64,000 nucleotides of DNA, taken from NCBI RefSeq assembly GCF_002250505.1, contig NZ_NJGY01000002.1, positions 900,407 through 964,406 on the forward strand, in the 5' to 3' direction. Below the pieces are notes generated by a model. That model was not told where the DNA came from. It saw nothing but the letters and a program-made list of their open reading frames with translations, and searched no databases. The DNA is from Janthinobacterium sp. PC23-8 (lineage in GTDB: Bacteria; Pseudomonadota; Gammaproteobacteria; Burkholderiales; Burkholderiaceae_D). A program made the position numbers and the translations under genes. Below are positions 1-13,900 of the stretch, piece after piece. Position 1 is the stretch's first letter, and each line of letters opens with the position of its first letter.

Positions 1-1
1 C

Positions 2-73
2 CTGTCGGACGCCATGCACGACGAGCTGGTGGCCTTGCTCGACAATATGGGCAGCGGGCGCAAGGTGCGCTGA
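2..73 (+). CDS. C-terminal end of an unidentified protein (5' end outside window)
   Basis: An open frame enters from the left edge and ends at TGA 71-73, giving 23 residues that end in DNMGSGRKVR. The stretch is too short to assign to a family. The left inverted repeat of the first IS copy starts five bases after the stop codon, so the gene has either lost its terminator or had its natural end altered by the insertion. The frame was chosen because it is the only one running from the edge to a stop that abuts the IS. Confidence 0.4.
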   Translation: MSDAMHDELVALLDNMGSGRKVR

Positions 74-145
74 AAAACTAGGTCAGCACATTTAACGGTG
101 TTGAATTAATCGCCGCGCCCGTCAACCGTCACGGGCCGGTAAACG

Positions 146-382
146 TTGTTGCATCAGCCCCACTTCCCCAAAGCAATCATACGCAAGACCGACGTCACCC
201 AGCACTCTCTGTACAGCTACCGCTCGTTGGAGGAACGCATCCCGGATGCGCATCCATTGCGCAAATTGCGGGTGCTGGTCGACGCCATCCTGGTCAACAT
301 GAATGATGACTTCCAGGCGCTGTATTCGCGTCGCGGCCGCCCGTCGATGGCCCCGGAGCGCCTGCTGCGCGCCAGCCTGATA
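146..382 (+). pseudogene. N-terminal fragment of an IS5-family transposase
   Basis: The reading frame contains YRSLEERIPDAHPLRKLR, then ALYSRRGRPSMAPERLLRA, which resemble the conserved start of IS5-group transposases (residues about 15-80). Homology ends abruptly at the junction near 383, where sequence of the other IS begins, so the DDE catalytic core is absent. The exact start is uncertain: a TTG at 146 opens the frame, and the true start may have been in the sequence that precedes it. This is a dead fragment fused inside the first IS copy. Confidence 0.7.
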
Positions 383-1182
383 CGCGATCCAGTCCTGGTA
401 GCGCGCCATGAGCGCGTCCGCCGGCAGCGCCTCGTCATTGCTCAGGATCGCACTCGCGCCGTGCAGCCAAGACGCGCCTTGCGCCACCTGCGGCCACAAG
501 CCTGCAGTGCGATCCAGGGCGCGCCCGAGCATGTCGGACAGGCGTTTTACTTCCGTGCCCCCCTTTTTTTGCGCGGCTCGCCGCGCGCTGGCATGGATGC
601 TGGAGAGCTGTTCGTGCAAGCGCAGGCCGTCAAAGACGAGCGGTACGCGCGCGTCATCGGTCAGCGCGCTGCGCATCGCCGCGCAGTATCCCAAGGCGAC
701 TTCGCCGGTCGGCCCGGGCCGCTGTTCTGCGGCGCGTTCCAGCGGGCACACACCGCGCACCAGTTTCTTGAGTTCTTTCTTGGCATGCCGGTCCGCCTCC
801 CACAAGGGATGCGCCGCTTCTTTCAGGTAGTGGAAGTGGCACAGCTGATGCGGCACCCCGGGCAGGGCGGTGGCAACCGCCTGACGGATACTGTGCTGGC
901 CTTCGGACACCACCGCCACTACCGGCACCGGCAGAGCGGCCGCCACATCGGCCAGCAGGCACTGCAGCGCGGCACGCGCCGATGACAGCAGGCTGCGCGC
1001 ACAGCACTTGCCCGGACAGCGTGTCGCGCACCACCCACAAGACCTCATGGCCGACATCGGGCTGCAAGCCGTCAATGGCGAGGATCACGCGTCCTTGGGT
1101 AGCCGGTTGCGCGGTGCGTTGGGGCAAGGTATCAAGCGCCAGGCTGAGCAGGATATCGTACTGCATCAGCAGGTTCGACACG
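383..1182 (-). pseudogene. Transposase fragment of IS copy 1
   Basis: This is the central part of the same transposase as in copy 2. It is read from about 1181 leftwards through ILAIDGLQPDVGHEVLW, then, one frame over, through the segment ending HFHYLKEAAHPLW, to the IS5 junction at 383. The zinc-ribbon N-terminus and the C-terminal third are gone. The homopolymer near 556-568 is C6T7, which keeps QKKGGTEV in frame, unlike copy 2. The motif VVSDGQHS of copy 2 reads VVSEGQHS here, an Asp to Glu change at a likely catalytic position. The product cannot be functional. Confidence 0.75.
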
Positions 1183-1224
1183 CTTAGTGCCCATGGGAGA
1201 GGTAAGCAGAAAGTGCCGCCCTAG

Positions 1225-1610
1225 TTTTTTTCCAGCAGCGCTGGCAAGCCACCAGAAGCAGGCATCGCTGCCACACAACCATGCTACAAAAAAACAACAG
1301 ATGTCTAGACCATCGTCGCAAAAAGACAAAATTATCAACGTTTTTTTTACCCACAGGAAAATTTAATTTATTTAACAATTGATATTATGTAGTTTACTGC
1401 CGCACATACACAGAATCCATCGAGCTTCACTCTGTGAGCGAAGAATCCATGAATAAAAATGAAGCCTTCTTGACAGTCCGACGATAAAAATGGTCTGATG
1501 AATTGCCAGTTTGAACTGCTAAGTTTATAATAATGGTAACTTTGAAAGTAATTTCAAATAACTAAATAAAACCCCAAGGAAACTAAAATTTCCTAGCTGG
1601 AGGATGGACA
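1225..1610 (+). promoter_or_regulatory. A/T-rich promoter region of the TonB receptor gene
   Basis: This 386-bp gap has no credible gene. A good sigma-70 promoter is visible: TTGCCA at 1503-1508, a 17-bp spacer and TATAAT at 1526-1531, predicting a start near 1538 and a leader of about 70 nt. A Shine-Dalgarno sequence GGAGG precedes the ATG at 1611. The region is clearly more A/T-rich than its surroundings. No Fur box was recognised. Confidence 0.65.
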
Positions 1611-4136
1611 ATGATTGAAAAGAAATTAAGCAAATCCTTGCGCATGATGTTTGCCGGCACTTTGGTCATGAGCGCAGGCTTCATGCACCAGGCCGCACAG
1701 GCGCAGGAAGCCAAGGCTGACGAGAAATTGCAACGCGTGGTTGTCACCGGTTCCGCCATCAAGCGCGTGGATGCGGAAACTGCGGCCCCCGTTGAAATTT
1801 ACACGAAGAAAGACATCGAGCGCACGGGAGCCACCAGCGTTGCCGAATTAATCAAGAACCTCGCCTCTATCGACATCAATGACCAGGGTGAACTGAGCGG
1901 CAACTCCCCTTCCGGTTCCGGCACCACCAACATCAAGATGCGCGGCTTGAGCGAACGCAACGTGCTGATCCTCCTGAACGGCCGCCGCCTGCCGACCAAT
2001 GCGCTGGCTGATGGTTCCGGCGCCGGTGCCGCTGTCGACGTCAACGTCATTCCTCTGGGCGCGCTGGAGCGCATTGAAATCCTGAAAGATGGCGGCTCGG
2101 CCATCTATGGTGCGGATGCGGTTGCTGGCGTAATGAACTTCATCACCAAGAAAAATTACCAGGGTCTGGAGGCGAAAGCCAGCTACGGCCAAAGCTCGCG
2201 TTCGGATGCCAAGGAAAAAACGGCCAGCCTGGTCTACGGCTTCGGCGACTACGACGAGCAAGGCTTCAACGTGTTGGCCACGGTTGACGTACTCAAGCGC
2301 GATCCGATCTATCGCAAGGACCGCGACCTGACCAGCTCGGCTGACTTCCGGCGCTTCCCTGGCGGTATCGATGGCCGCAGCGGCTACTCGCCGAACGGCA
2401 ACATCTCTGGCGGTGGCCAACTGGTGCCGTGCGCTCCTGCCGATTTGCAGAACGGCAGCTGCCGTTTCGACTTCAACAAGACCATTCTGACGTCCATCAA
2501 TGGCGCCGATCGCGTCAGCGGCATGTTGATCGGCAGCTTCAAGGTCAACAATGATATTCGCGCTTTTGCCGAATTGACCTATTCGGAAAACAAGGACAAC
2601 TTTGAAGCACAGCCTGCTCCTGGCCCCTTCGTCGCTGGCGGCAAAAACGTGTTGGGGCGCTTCATGCAGATGGGTCCGCGCATCACGAAACGCAAAGGCA
2701 CGTTGACCCAGTTCTCGACTGGCCTTGAAGGTACTACCCGCGGTATCGATTGGGATGTGGCCATCGGCAAGGGCATAAGCGAAGCCAGCAATCACGACTC
2801 GAACTATGCACAAAGCGTGATGTTCAACAAGGCAATTGCAGACGGCTTGATCAACCCGGCCAGCAACACCAATCCACAATCGGAAGTGGACAAAATCCGC
2901 ATCTCGCCAAAGCGCGAAGGCAAATCGGAAATGACCTTCTTCAACGCCAAGGCATCGGCCCCCATCATGGACCTGGTGGGCGGCACGATGGCCTACGCGG
3001 TTGGCGTTTCCTACAACAAGGAATCGCTGAGCGATCAACCCGACCAGAACCAGATCGATGGTCTGGTGTTCGGCAGCATCCAGCAAGCGACTGTCAAGGC
3101 GGATCGCAACACGAAGAGCGTCTTTGGCGAACTGTCGATTCCGTTCATTAAAAATGTTGAAGCCCAGCTCGCGCTGCGTTACGACGATATCTCCAAGGTC
3201 GGCAGCAAGACCAGCCCGAAAGTGGCCTTGCGCTACCAGCCGCTCGATACGCTGATGTTCCGTGCATCGTATGCAGGCAGTTTCCTCGCGCCTTCGCTGA
3301 AGCAGATGTTCGGCGGTATAGATGCCGGAGCCAATTCAACGGAAGATCCAGAAATTTGCGCGGCATTCCCGTCGCTGGCAGGTGCTTGCAGCAACTTCCC
3401 TTACTACCAAGTCACCGGTTCCAATCCGAACCTGAAGCCTGAGACGGGCAAGACCTACAATCTGGGCATGGTCTTCTCGCCAGTCAATGCGCTCACCGTG
3501 AGCGTGGATTACTTCCGTATCGACAAGAAAAATGAAATCAGCACCTTGTCGGAACTGAAGGCGATCAAACTGGGCAACTATGAGATCAAGGATGGCGAAG
3601 CGCGCATCTTGCTGAACAACCAGAATCTGGCGTCCACCAAGATTCAGGGTGTCGATACGGATATCCGCTACACCTCGCCGCAAACCATGTTCGGTAAATT
3701 CACGCTGCGCAATGCCGCAACCGTGTACACCAAACAGGAAACGCAAGATACGACCGCCGATAAGCTGCAAAGCACCCTCAAGACCTACATGAATCCGAAG
3801 TACCGCAACACCTTCACGGCCAGCCTGGAAAAGGACAATGTATCGGGTTCCGTAATCGTGCGCACCACGGGCGACATGATCGACTCGGACCTGCGCCGCG
3901 ATGAAATCAAACCAGGTACGCGTACGATTCCTTCGCACACCGAAGTGGACTTGACGGGTCAATACGTGATGATGAAAAACCTGACCTTGTCGGCCGGCGT
4001 GAAAAACCTGTTCGACCGCATGCCGCCCTATAGCGTCATGGGTTCGAGCAATCAGTACGGCACCTTGGGCTTTGCCCAGTTGTACAATGCCCGTGGCCGC
4101 TATTTCTACATCGGTGCTGGCTACAAGTTCCTTTGA
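1611..4136 (+). CDS. TonB-dependent outer-membrane receptor
   Basis: The 841-residue product starts with a Sec signal peptide (positive MIEKKLSKSLR, hydrophobic stretch, cleavage near AQAQ). A TonB-box-like QRVVVTGSAIKR follows at about residues 41-52. The plug domain (about 55-190) contains IKMRGLSERNVLILLNGRR and IEILKDGGSAIYGADAVAGV. The rest is barrel-like and ends with an aromatic C-terminus (GAGYKFL). Receptors of this family pull siderophores, vitamins, sugars or peptides across the outer membrane using TonB energy; the substrate cannot be told from sequence. It is a single-gene unit with its own promoter upstream and a double hairpin terminator downstream, now bracketed by two IS copies. 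Confidence 0.93.
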   Translation: MIEKKLSKSLRMMFAGTLVMSAGFMHQAAQAQEAKADEKLQRVVVTGSAIKRVDAETAAPVEIYTKKDIERTGATSVAELIKNLASIDINDQGELSGNSPSGSGTTNIKMRGLSERNVLILLNGRRLPTNALADGSGAGAAVDVNVIPLGALERIEILKDGGSAIYGADAVAGVMNFITKKNYQGLEAKASYGQSSRSDAKEKTASLVYGFGDYDEQGFNVLATVDVLKRDPIYRKDRDLTSSADFRRFPGGIDGRSGYSPNGNISGGGQLVPCAPADLQNGSCRFDFNKTILTSINGADRVSGMLIGSFKVNNDIRAFAELTYSENKDNFEAQPAPGPFVAGGKNVLGRFMQMGPRITKRKGTLTQFSTGLEGTTRGIDWDVAIGKGISEASNHDSNYAQSVMFNKAIADGLINPASNTNPQSEVDKIRISPKREGKSEMTFFNAKASAPIMDLVGGTMAYAVGVSYNKESLSDQPDQNQIDGLVFGSIQQATVKADRNTKSVFGELSIPFIKNVEAQLALRYDDISKVGSKTSPKVALRYQPLDTLMFRASYAGSFLAPSLKQMFGGIDAGANSTEDPEICAAFPSLAGACSNFPYYQVTGSNPNLKPETGKTYNLGMVFSPVNALTVSVDYFRIDKKNEISTLSELKAIKLGNYEIKDGEARILLNNQNLASTKIQGVDTDIRYTSPQTMFGKFTLRNAATVYTKQETQDTTADKLQSTLKTYMNPKYRNTFTASLEKDNVSGSVIVRTTGDMIDSDLRRDEIKPGTRTIPSHTEVDLTGQYVMMKNLTLSAGVKNLFDRMPPYSVMGSSNQYGTLGFAQLYNARGRYFYIGAGYKFL

Positions 4137-4152
4137 TGATGTCTTGAGTTGA

Positions 4153-4216
4153 CAGCCTGAAACAGGCTGCCTCTGCCTTTCCCCAAGCCGCATGAAGCAA
4201 TTCATGCGGCTTTTTT
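4153..4216 (+). terminator. Double hairpin terminator after the TonB receptor gene
   Basis: A first hairpin pairs CAGCCTG (4153-4159) with CAGGCTG (4163-4169). A second pairs GCCGCATGAA (4187-4196) with TTCATGCGGC (4201-4210) over a GCAA loop and is followed by T6 (4211-4216). The second is a textbook intrinsic terminator. Confidence 0.85.
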
Positions 4217-4238
4217 ACGCCTTGCAGACGAAAAAAAA

Positions 4239-5792
4239 CTAGGTCAGCACATTTAGCTCATCGCACAGTTTCTCCAGCCCAGCCAGATAGTGGTCGGGAT
4301 TTTGGCGGAAGCGATGGCGCTGGCAGCGCGCTTGGCGGCGTCGTTCCAAGTCGGCGCGTGTCGCGCGCCATCGGTCTTGCGGTACGGCGGCAAGCATGTC
4401 GAGCGTCACCTTGCCGGTCCGCGTAAACAGCGCCACAGGCATGCGCACACTGCCACTGAGCACCAGCGAAGGCGAAGCGACCGTGCGACCGCTAGCGCGC
4501 CGCTCGTGGTAGCGCAGGCTGCCGAAGGCCTGTTTCAGCGCATTGTTCGTGCGTGGTAGTCCGGCAATGCGGTAACAATGGAACAAATCACTGCCGTAAC
4601 TGGCGCTCACATTGACGAAGTGCGACAGGGCCTCGCGCAAGGTATCGGGCAGGTCGGGGCGCTGGGCGGCGCGGTCCATTTGCGCGATCCAGTCCTGGTA
4701 GCGCGCCATGAGCGCGTCCGCCGTCAGCGCCTCGTCATTGTTCAGGATCGCACTCGCGCCGTGCAGCCAGGACGCGCCTTGCGCCACCTGCGGCCACAAG
4801 CCTGCAGTGCGATCCAGGGCGCGCCCGAGCATGTCGGACAGGCGTTTTACTTCCGTGCCCCCCCTTTTTTTGCGCGGCTCGCCGCGCGCTGGCATGGATG
4901 CTGGAGAGCTGTTCGTGCAAGCGCAGGCCGTCAAAGACGAGCGGTACGCGCGCGTCATCGGTCAGCGCGCTGCGCATCGCCGCGCAGTATCCCAAGGCGA
5001 CTTCGCCGGTCGGCCCGGGCCGCTGTTTTGCGGCGCGTTCCAGCGGGCACACACCGCGCACCAGTTTCTTGAGTTCTTTCTTGGCATGCCGGTCCGCCTC
5101 CCACAAGGGATGCGCCGCTTCTTTCAGGTAGTGGAAGTGGCACAGCTGATGCGGCACCCCGGGCAGGGCGGTGGCAACCGCCTGACGGATACTGTGCTGG
5201 CCGTCGGACACCACCGCCACTACCGGCACCGGCAGAGCGGCCGCCACATCGGCCAGCAGGCACTGCAGCGCGGCACGCGCCGATGACAGCAGGCTGCGCG
5301 CACAGCACTTGCCCGGACAGCGTGTCGCGCACCACCCACAAGACCTCATGGCCGACATCGGGCTGCAAGCCGTCAATGGCGAGGATCACGCGTCCTTGGG
5401 TAGCCAGTTGCGCGGTGCGTTGGGGCAAGGTATCAAGCGCCAGGCTGAGCAGGATATCGTACTGCATCAGCAGGTTCGACACGTGTCAGGAGCGGTGTTC
5501 GCGATAGCACAACTGCCCCACACGCAGCACCACGTCAAAGCTGAATTCCTGCATGGGCAATGCCCAGCTTACCTTCTTCCTCGGGATGGCAGATTTGATG
5601 GAAGCGCGGACATTGGGGGTTCTCGCAGCGGCGGATTTGCAGGCGCAGCTGAATCAGCCCACGCATCGTCACCAGCTTGCGCGTCTTGGTTTACGCCACC
5701 GGCATGCGCTGGGCGCATACCGGGCAGTCGGGTAATTGAAGTGCCAGCGTGTACTGACACACGGCTTCGCCACAGGTAGGACGTCCTGACAT
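4239..5792 (-). pseudogene. Broken DDE transposase with N-terminal zinc ribbon
   Basis: The original start is probably ATG 5790-5792, preceded by AAGGAGA at good spacing. The N-terminus has CPVC and CENPQC, as in a zinc ribbon. The frame is broken by TAA at 5691-5693, TGA at 5535-5537 and TGA at 5486-5488. A one-base shift near 5310 is also needed to join GHEVLWVVRDTLSGQ to the following core, and a C7T7 run at 4858-4871 shifts it again. The C-terminal 239 residues are open from 4958 to 4239, with a TNNALKQAFGSLRYHERR region that may hold the last acidic catalytic residue. The stop codon TAG lies in the left inverted repeat. No functional product is expected. Confidence 0.8.
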
Positions 5793-5887
5793 GATCGCTC
5801 TCCTTGATGAAGATTCCTATGCGACCTTGGACAGCAACGCGCTGGAATAGTGCCCATGGGAGAGGTAAGTAGAATGTGCCGCCCTAG
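4239..5887 (-). mobile_element. IS copy 2, degenerate, with apparent 8-bp target duplication
   Basis: This 1,649-bp element is bounded by imperfect inverted repeats: CTAGGTCAGCACATT at 4239-4253 and, read inward, CTAGGGCGGCACATT at 5873-5887 (13 of 15 match). Eight A residues flank each side (4231-4238 and 5888-5895), consistent with an 8-bp target duplication. The target was the T-tract of the def terminator, read on the minus strand. One transposase gene fills the minus strand but is broken. The family was not identified with confidence; the H-x-H-Y core region and N-terminal zinc ribbon suggest a MULE/ISL3-like DDE transposase. Confidence 0.85.
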
Positions 5888-5919
5888 AAAAAAAATGGCC
5901 GCTGATCGCGGCCATTTTT
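5888..5919 (-). terminator. Terminator of the smc-def operon, split from its downstream by the IS
   Basis: ATGGCCGC (5895-5902) pairs with GCGGCCAT (5908-5915). Read on the minus strand the stem is followed by T8, then immediately by the IS end. Because the IS duplicated the A8/T8 tract, the terminator remains intact on the def side. Confidence 0.85.
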
Positions 5920-5930
5920 CATGCTGACGA

Positions 5931-6467
5931 TCAATCGTCGTCGTTCGGATCGAGTTCCGGAAACATCACTTCGGTAAATCCGAACTGCGTGAAGTCGACG
6001 ATGCGCATTGGATACAGGATACCATGCAGATGATCGACCTCATGCTGCACCACGCGCGCATGAAAACCATCGCAGTCGCGGCTGATGGCCTTGCCGAACT
6101 GGTCCACACCTTCATAGTGCAGCTCGCTCCAGCGCGGCACGCTGCCACGCAGGCCAGGCACCGACAGACAGCCTTCGAAGCCCTCTTCCTTGCGCTCGGA
6201 CAAGGGCGCGAGGACCGGGTTGATCAGCACCGTTTCCGGCACCTGGGGCGCATCGGGATAGCGTAGATTCTGCTTGAAGCCGTAGATCACCACTTGCAGG
6301 TTGACGCCGATCTGCGGCGCCGCCAGGCCCGCGCCATTGGCGGCATGCATGGTGTCGAACATGTCGGCGATCAGGGCGTGCAGCTCGGGCGTATCAAAGT
6401 CGCGCACAGGCTCGGCCATCCGCAGCAAGCGCGGATCGCCCATCTTCAGAATTGCGCGCACTGTCAT
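5931..6467 (-). CDS. def: Peptide deformylase
   Basis: This 178-residue metalloenzyme removes the formyl group from the N-terminal methionine of nascent proteins. All three family motifs are present: [10 protein letters not shown] (residues 45-54), EGCLSVP (98-104, Cys100 as metal ligand) and QHEVDH (141-146, two His ligands and the catalytic Glu). It ends in an acidic tail (DPNDDD). Its ATG overlaps the galU stop codon by four bases (ATGA), which implies translational coupling. It is the last gene of the smc-zipA-ligA-galU-def run and is followed by an intrinsic terminator. A second, fmt-linked def is usual in such genomes but is not in this window. Confidence 0.96.
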   Translation of the reverse strand: MTVRAILKMGDPRLLRMAEPVRDFDTPELHALIADMFDTMHAANGAGLAAPQIGVNLQVVIYGFKQNLRYPDAPQVPETVLINPVLAPLSERKEEGFEGCLSVPGLRGSVPRWSELHYEGVDQFGKAISRDCDGFHARVVQHEVDHLHGILYPMRIVDFTQFGFTEVMFPELDPNDDD

Positions 6468-7357
6468 GCCGGTTCCACAGGCGCATGCAGCCCGTCGAGA
6501 TAGGCGCGGAAGGCAGCACCGGTTTCAGGATGCTTGAGACCCATCGCCATGGTGGCCTTCAGGTAGCCCAGTTTGGAGCCGCAATCATAGCGCTGGCCTT
6601 GATAGCGGTAAGCGAGCACACGCTCCTCGCGCATCAGGGCGGCAATGCCGTCGGTCAGCTGGATTTCCCCACCTGCGCCAGCACCGATCTTTTCAAGATG
6701 GTCAAAAATACGGCTGCTCAGCACGTAACGGCCAACCACCGCCAAGGTCGATGGGGCCTCTTCCGGCGACGGCTTCTCAACGATGGCAGAGACCAGTTCC
6801 AGGTCGGGCTGATAATTTTTCGCGCTGACGATACCATACTGCCTGGTTTCCGCGCGCGGCACATCCTGCACTGCCAGCAAAGAGCAGTTTTCGTATTGAT
6901 ACACCTCGGCCATCTGCGCCAGCACCGGGTGCACACCTTCGTCCACATCCATGAAGTCATCGGCCAGCAAGACGGCAAATGGCTCGTCACCGACCACCGG
7001 GCGCGCGCACAGCACGGCGTGGCCCAGGCCCAGCGGCGCCGACTGGCGGATATAGATGCAATTGATATGCTTGGGGATGACGTTTTGCACCATTTCAAGC
7101 AACTGGCGCTTGCCGGCCGCTTCCAGTTCCGTTTCCAGCTCATAGGCAGTGTCGAAATGATCCTCGATCGCGCGCTTGTTACGGCCGGTAATGAAGATCA
7201 TTTCCGTAATGCCTGCCGCCACCGCCTCTTCGACGGCATACTGGATCAGCGGCTTGTCAACGATGGGCAACATCTCCTTCGGTTGCGCCTTGGTGGCAGG
7301 CAAAAAGCGGCTGCCGAGGCCCGCGACGGGAAAAACTGCTTTTCTGATTTTTTTCAT
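6464..7357 (-). CDS. galU: UTP-glucose-1-phosphate uridylyltransferase
   Basis: The 297-residue nucleotidyltransferase makes UDP-glucose from UTP and glucose-1-phosphate for exopolysaccharide, LPS and trehalose or galactose metabolism. It begins [20 protein letters not shown], with the nucleotide-binding G-x-G-x-R-x-LP and the downstream K[13 protein letters not shown] signature. Length and co-linearity match bacterial GalU. It lies 45 bp downstream of ligA and overlaps def by four bases. A RfbA/RmlA-type transferase is unlikely given the strong GalU signature. Confidence 0.95.
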   Translation of the reverse strand: MKKIRKAVFPVAGLGSRFLPATKAQPKEMLPIVDKPLIQYAVEEAVAAGITEMIFITGRNKRAIEDHFDTAYELETELEAAGKRQLLEMVQNVIPKHINCIYIRQSAPLGLGHAVLCARPVVGDEPFAVLLADDFMDVDEGVHPVLAQMAEVYQYENCSLLAVQDVPRAETRQYGIVSAKNYQPDLELVSAIVEKPSPEEAPSTLAVVGRYVLSSRIFDHLEKIGAGAGGEIQLTDGIAALMREERVLAYRYQGQRYDCGSKLGYLKATMAMGLKHPETGAAFRAYLDGLHAPVEPA

Positions 7358-7402
7358 GGGTCTTCTGCAATGAGTAAAGTGTCTTGAGGCTGGGGCTGGC
7401 GA

Positions 7403-10907
<3,505 letters not shown>

Positions 10908-10911
<4 letters not shown>

Positions 10912-13900
10912 GCTGCTTGTGCCTCGGTAGCAAAATTTGCGGCGGACTCCATGTCCACCGCCACGATGCGCGATACGCCCTGCTCCTGCATCGTCACACC
11001 GATCAATTGATGGGCCATTTCCATCGCAATCTTGTTATGCGAAATGAAAAGGAATTGTGTCTGGTCCGACATGCGCTTGACCATGCGGCAAAAGCGTTCC
11101 GTGTTCGAATCGTCCAGCGGCGCATCGACTTCGTCGAGCAGGCAGAACGGCGCCGGGTTCAGGCGGAACATGGAAAACACCAGTGCGGTCGCGGTCAGCG
11201 CCTTCTCTCCACCGGACAACAGGTGGATGGTGGCATTTTTCTTGCCGGGAGGCTGCGCCATGACTTGTACACCGGAATCGAGAATCTCGTCGCCCGTCAT
11301 GGTCAGCCGGGCTTGCCCGCCGCCGAACAGAATCGGGAACAGCTCCGAAAAGTGATGGTTGACCTTGTCAAACGTGTCTTGCAGCAAGTCGCGCGTTTCC
11401 TTGTCGATCTTGTGGATGGCGTCTTCCAGCGTATTGATCGCTTCGGTCAGGTCGGCGTTCTGGGCGTCGAGGAAGTTCTTGCGCTCGGACGCCTGCGCCA
11501 GCTCGTCGAGCGCGGCCAGGTTGACGGCGCCCAGCGCGGCAATCGCATTGGTCAAACGCGTCACTTCGCCCTGCAGATAGGACGGGCGCATGTCCGGGTG
11601 CAGCTTTTCCGTCAGGGCGGCCTCGTCGGCGCCCGATTCGAGCAATTGCTGGGCAAACTGCTCCTGGTTCAGGCGCGCGGCCTGTTCCTTCAATTGCATT
11701 TCCATGATCTTGTCGCGCTGCGGCTGCAAGCTGCGTTCGGACTGCGCGCGCGCGTCTTCAAGCAGGCGCAGCTGCTGCGTGATCTGGTCCAGTTCATGGC
11801 GCGCGTCGGCCAGCGCCTTTTCCTGGGTCGTGCGCCGCTCCAGCAGGTCCTGCAAGCCGTCGTTGGCGGCGCCGCTTTCCAGGTTGGCCAGTTCCAGCTG
11901 GCCCGCCTGCAGGCTGGCCGTCACTTGCTGGGCCTGGGTGCTGGCGGTGGCGATATTGCGGCGCAATTCCTCGATGCGGGTGCGCTGCGATTTTTCCGCG
12001 TATTCGGTGTCCTTGGCGGCGCGCTCGAGATCGCGCAGGGCGTCGCGCGCTTCGGACAAGCGCTGCTCCTTGCGCAGAAAGTCGGTCTGGCCGTCTTCAT
12101 GCTCTTCCTGCAGCGTGCCCAGCGCCATGTCGAGTTGCTCGAACTTTTCTTCCGACTCCATCTTGATCTGCTGCTGTTCGGCTTCCTGGGCGGCGATTTC
12201 CGCCAGGTCTGTGCCGATCTGCGTGCTGCGCTGATTGAAGCGCGCCTCGACTTCCGACAATTTCACCACGTCGAGCTGCAAGCCATGCACGGCGGCCGTC
12301 AGTTGCTGCATGCGCAGGCGCAGGTCGGACAGGTTGCGGCTCGATGCGGCCACGGCCGCATCGGCTCGCACCGAACGCGCGCGCGCCTCTTCGGCCAGCA
12401 ACTGCTGGGCGCGCAACTGCTTGCCGATATTGTCGATTTCCTGCTGGCGGCCCAGCATGCCTTCCTGCTCCGAGTCGGCCGCATAAAAGCGCACGCTGCC
12501 AGCAGTGACCACGTGACCGGCACGCGTGACGAAATAGCCGCCCGGCGGCAATTTGCCACGCTCGGCCAGGGCCTCGGCCGCGTCTTCCACCGCATAGGCG
12601 TTGTGCAGCCAGTCCTGCAGCAGGCCGCGCAAGCCCGGGTCATTGAGTTTCAACAGGTTGATAAAGGGTTTCAGGCCGGGCACCTCGAGCAGCGGCAGCG
12701 GCAGCGGCGGCACCGTCGATGGCGCGTACAAAGCCAGCTTGGCCGGCGGCGCATCGGCAAAGAAGGCCTTGGCCCAGTCGATATTGGACAGCTGCAAGGC
12801 GGAGGTGCGCTCGCGCAGGATGGACTCCATCGCCGCTTCCCAGCCCGCTTCGATCTGCAGCTTTTGCCACAGGCGCGGCAAGGTGTCGAGCTCGTGCTTT
12901 TTCAGCCAGGGCTGGACCTTGCCCTGCGTCTGTACGCGCTCCTGCAATTGTTTCAAGGCCGACAGCCGCGCTTCAAGCTGGGCGTTGGCGTTTGTTTCAG
13001 CATTGACCTGGGCCTGCGCCTCGCTGCGTTCCTGTTCCAGCCTGGGCTGCTGTTCCAGTGCCTCTTCCAGGTAAAAGCCCTGCTCCTCTAGCGTCTGCTG
13101 CTTTTCCTCCAGCTGCAGTTTGAGGTTGTCCAGATGGCTGCTGTCGGGCAAGCTGAGGCTGTTTTTTTCCTGCTGCAATCGCTCGCGCCGCGAGAGCAGG
13201 CTGTTCAGAATATTCGAGGCGTTACGCTGGTGCGCCGATTCCAGTTCCAGCTGCTGTTGCGCCTGCATGATCTTCGCGCGCGATTCCGTGCTCTTGTGCT
13301 GGGCGGCGCGCCAGGCGGCGTCAAGCTCGGGCAATTGCTCGCCCTTCTGCTCGGCCATCATCTGCGACTGCTCGACCTTGGCGGCCAGCTCTTCGAGCTG
13401 GAATTCGGCTTCTTCCAGCTGTTCCTGATACTCGCCGCCCTGGCCGCTCCACTGGTCGCGCTGGGCCGTCAAGGTGGCCAGCTGCGCCTGCAGGCGGGCG
13501 CGCGATTCGATCACGAACTTGATCTGCGCTTCCAGGCTGCCGATTTCCGCATTCGTCTGGTACAGATGGCCTTGCGCCGTATGCAGGCGGTCGCCGACGG
13601 CAAAGTGCGCCTGGCGCATCTGTTCCAGCGTCAGTTCCACGTTGCGCAGCTTGGCGGCCTGCTCTTCCAAGTCGGTCTGCGCCTGTTCGACTTCGCGGAA
13701 ATAGCGCGTCTGCTCGTTCTGCGCCTCGTTCTTGCGCAACAACCACAACAGCTTCTGCTTTTCTTCCTGGTCGGCCTGCAAGGCGTGAAAGCGGGTGGCC
13801 ACGGCCGCCTGCGCTTCGAGCTTTTCCAGGTTGGCGTTCAGTTCGCGCAAAATATCTTCCACGCGCAGCAGGTTTTCGCGCGTGTCCTGCAGCCGGTTTT

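Larger units (their letters stand above)
78..1224 (-). mobile_element. Chimeric, internally deleted IS copy 1
   Basis: The ends match those of the better preserved copy at 4239-5887: the left end begins CTAGGTCAGCACATT and the right end, read inward, begins CTAGGGCGGCAC. Bases 383-1182 align almost base for base with 4683-5483. Between the left end and 383 the original transposase 3' portion is replaced by about 290 bp that encode the start of an IS5-type transposase on the other strand. About 364 bp present in copy 2 (5484-5847) are missing at 1183. The flanks (A5 on the left, T7 on the right) are not a target duplication, so the copy is rearranged and cannot be autonomous. Confidence 0.8.

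Noticed and set aside
10917-13091. Long plus-strand open frame
   Set aside because: Antisense shadow of smc.
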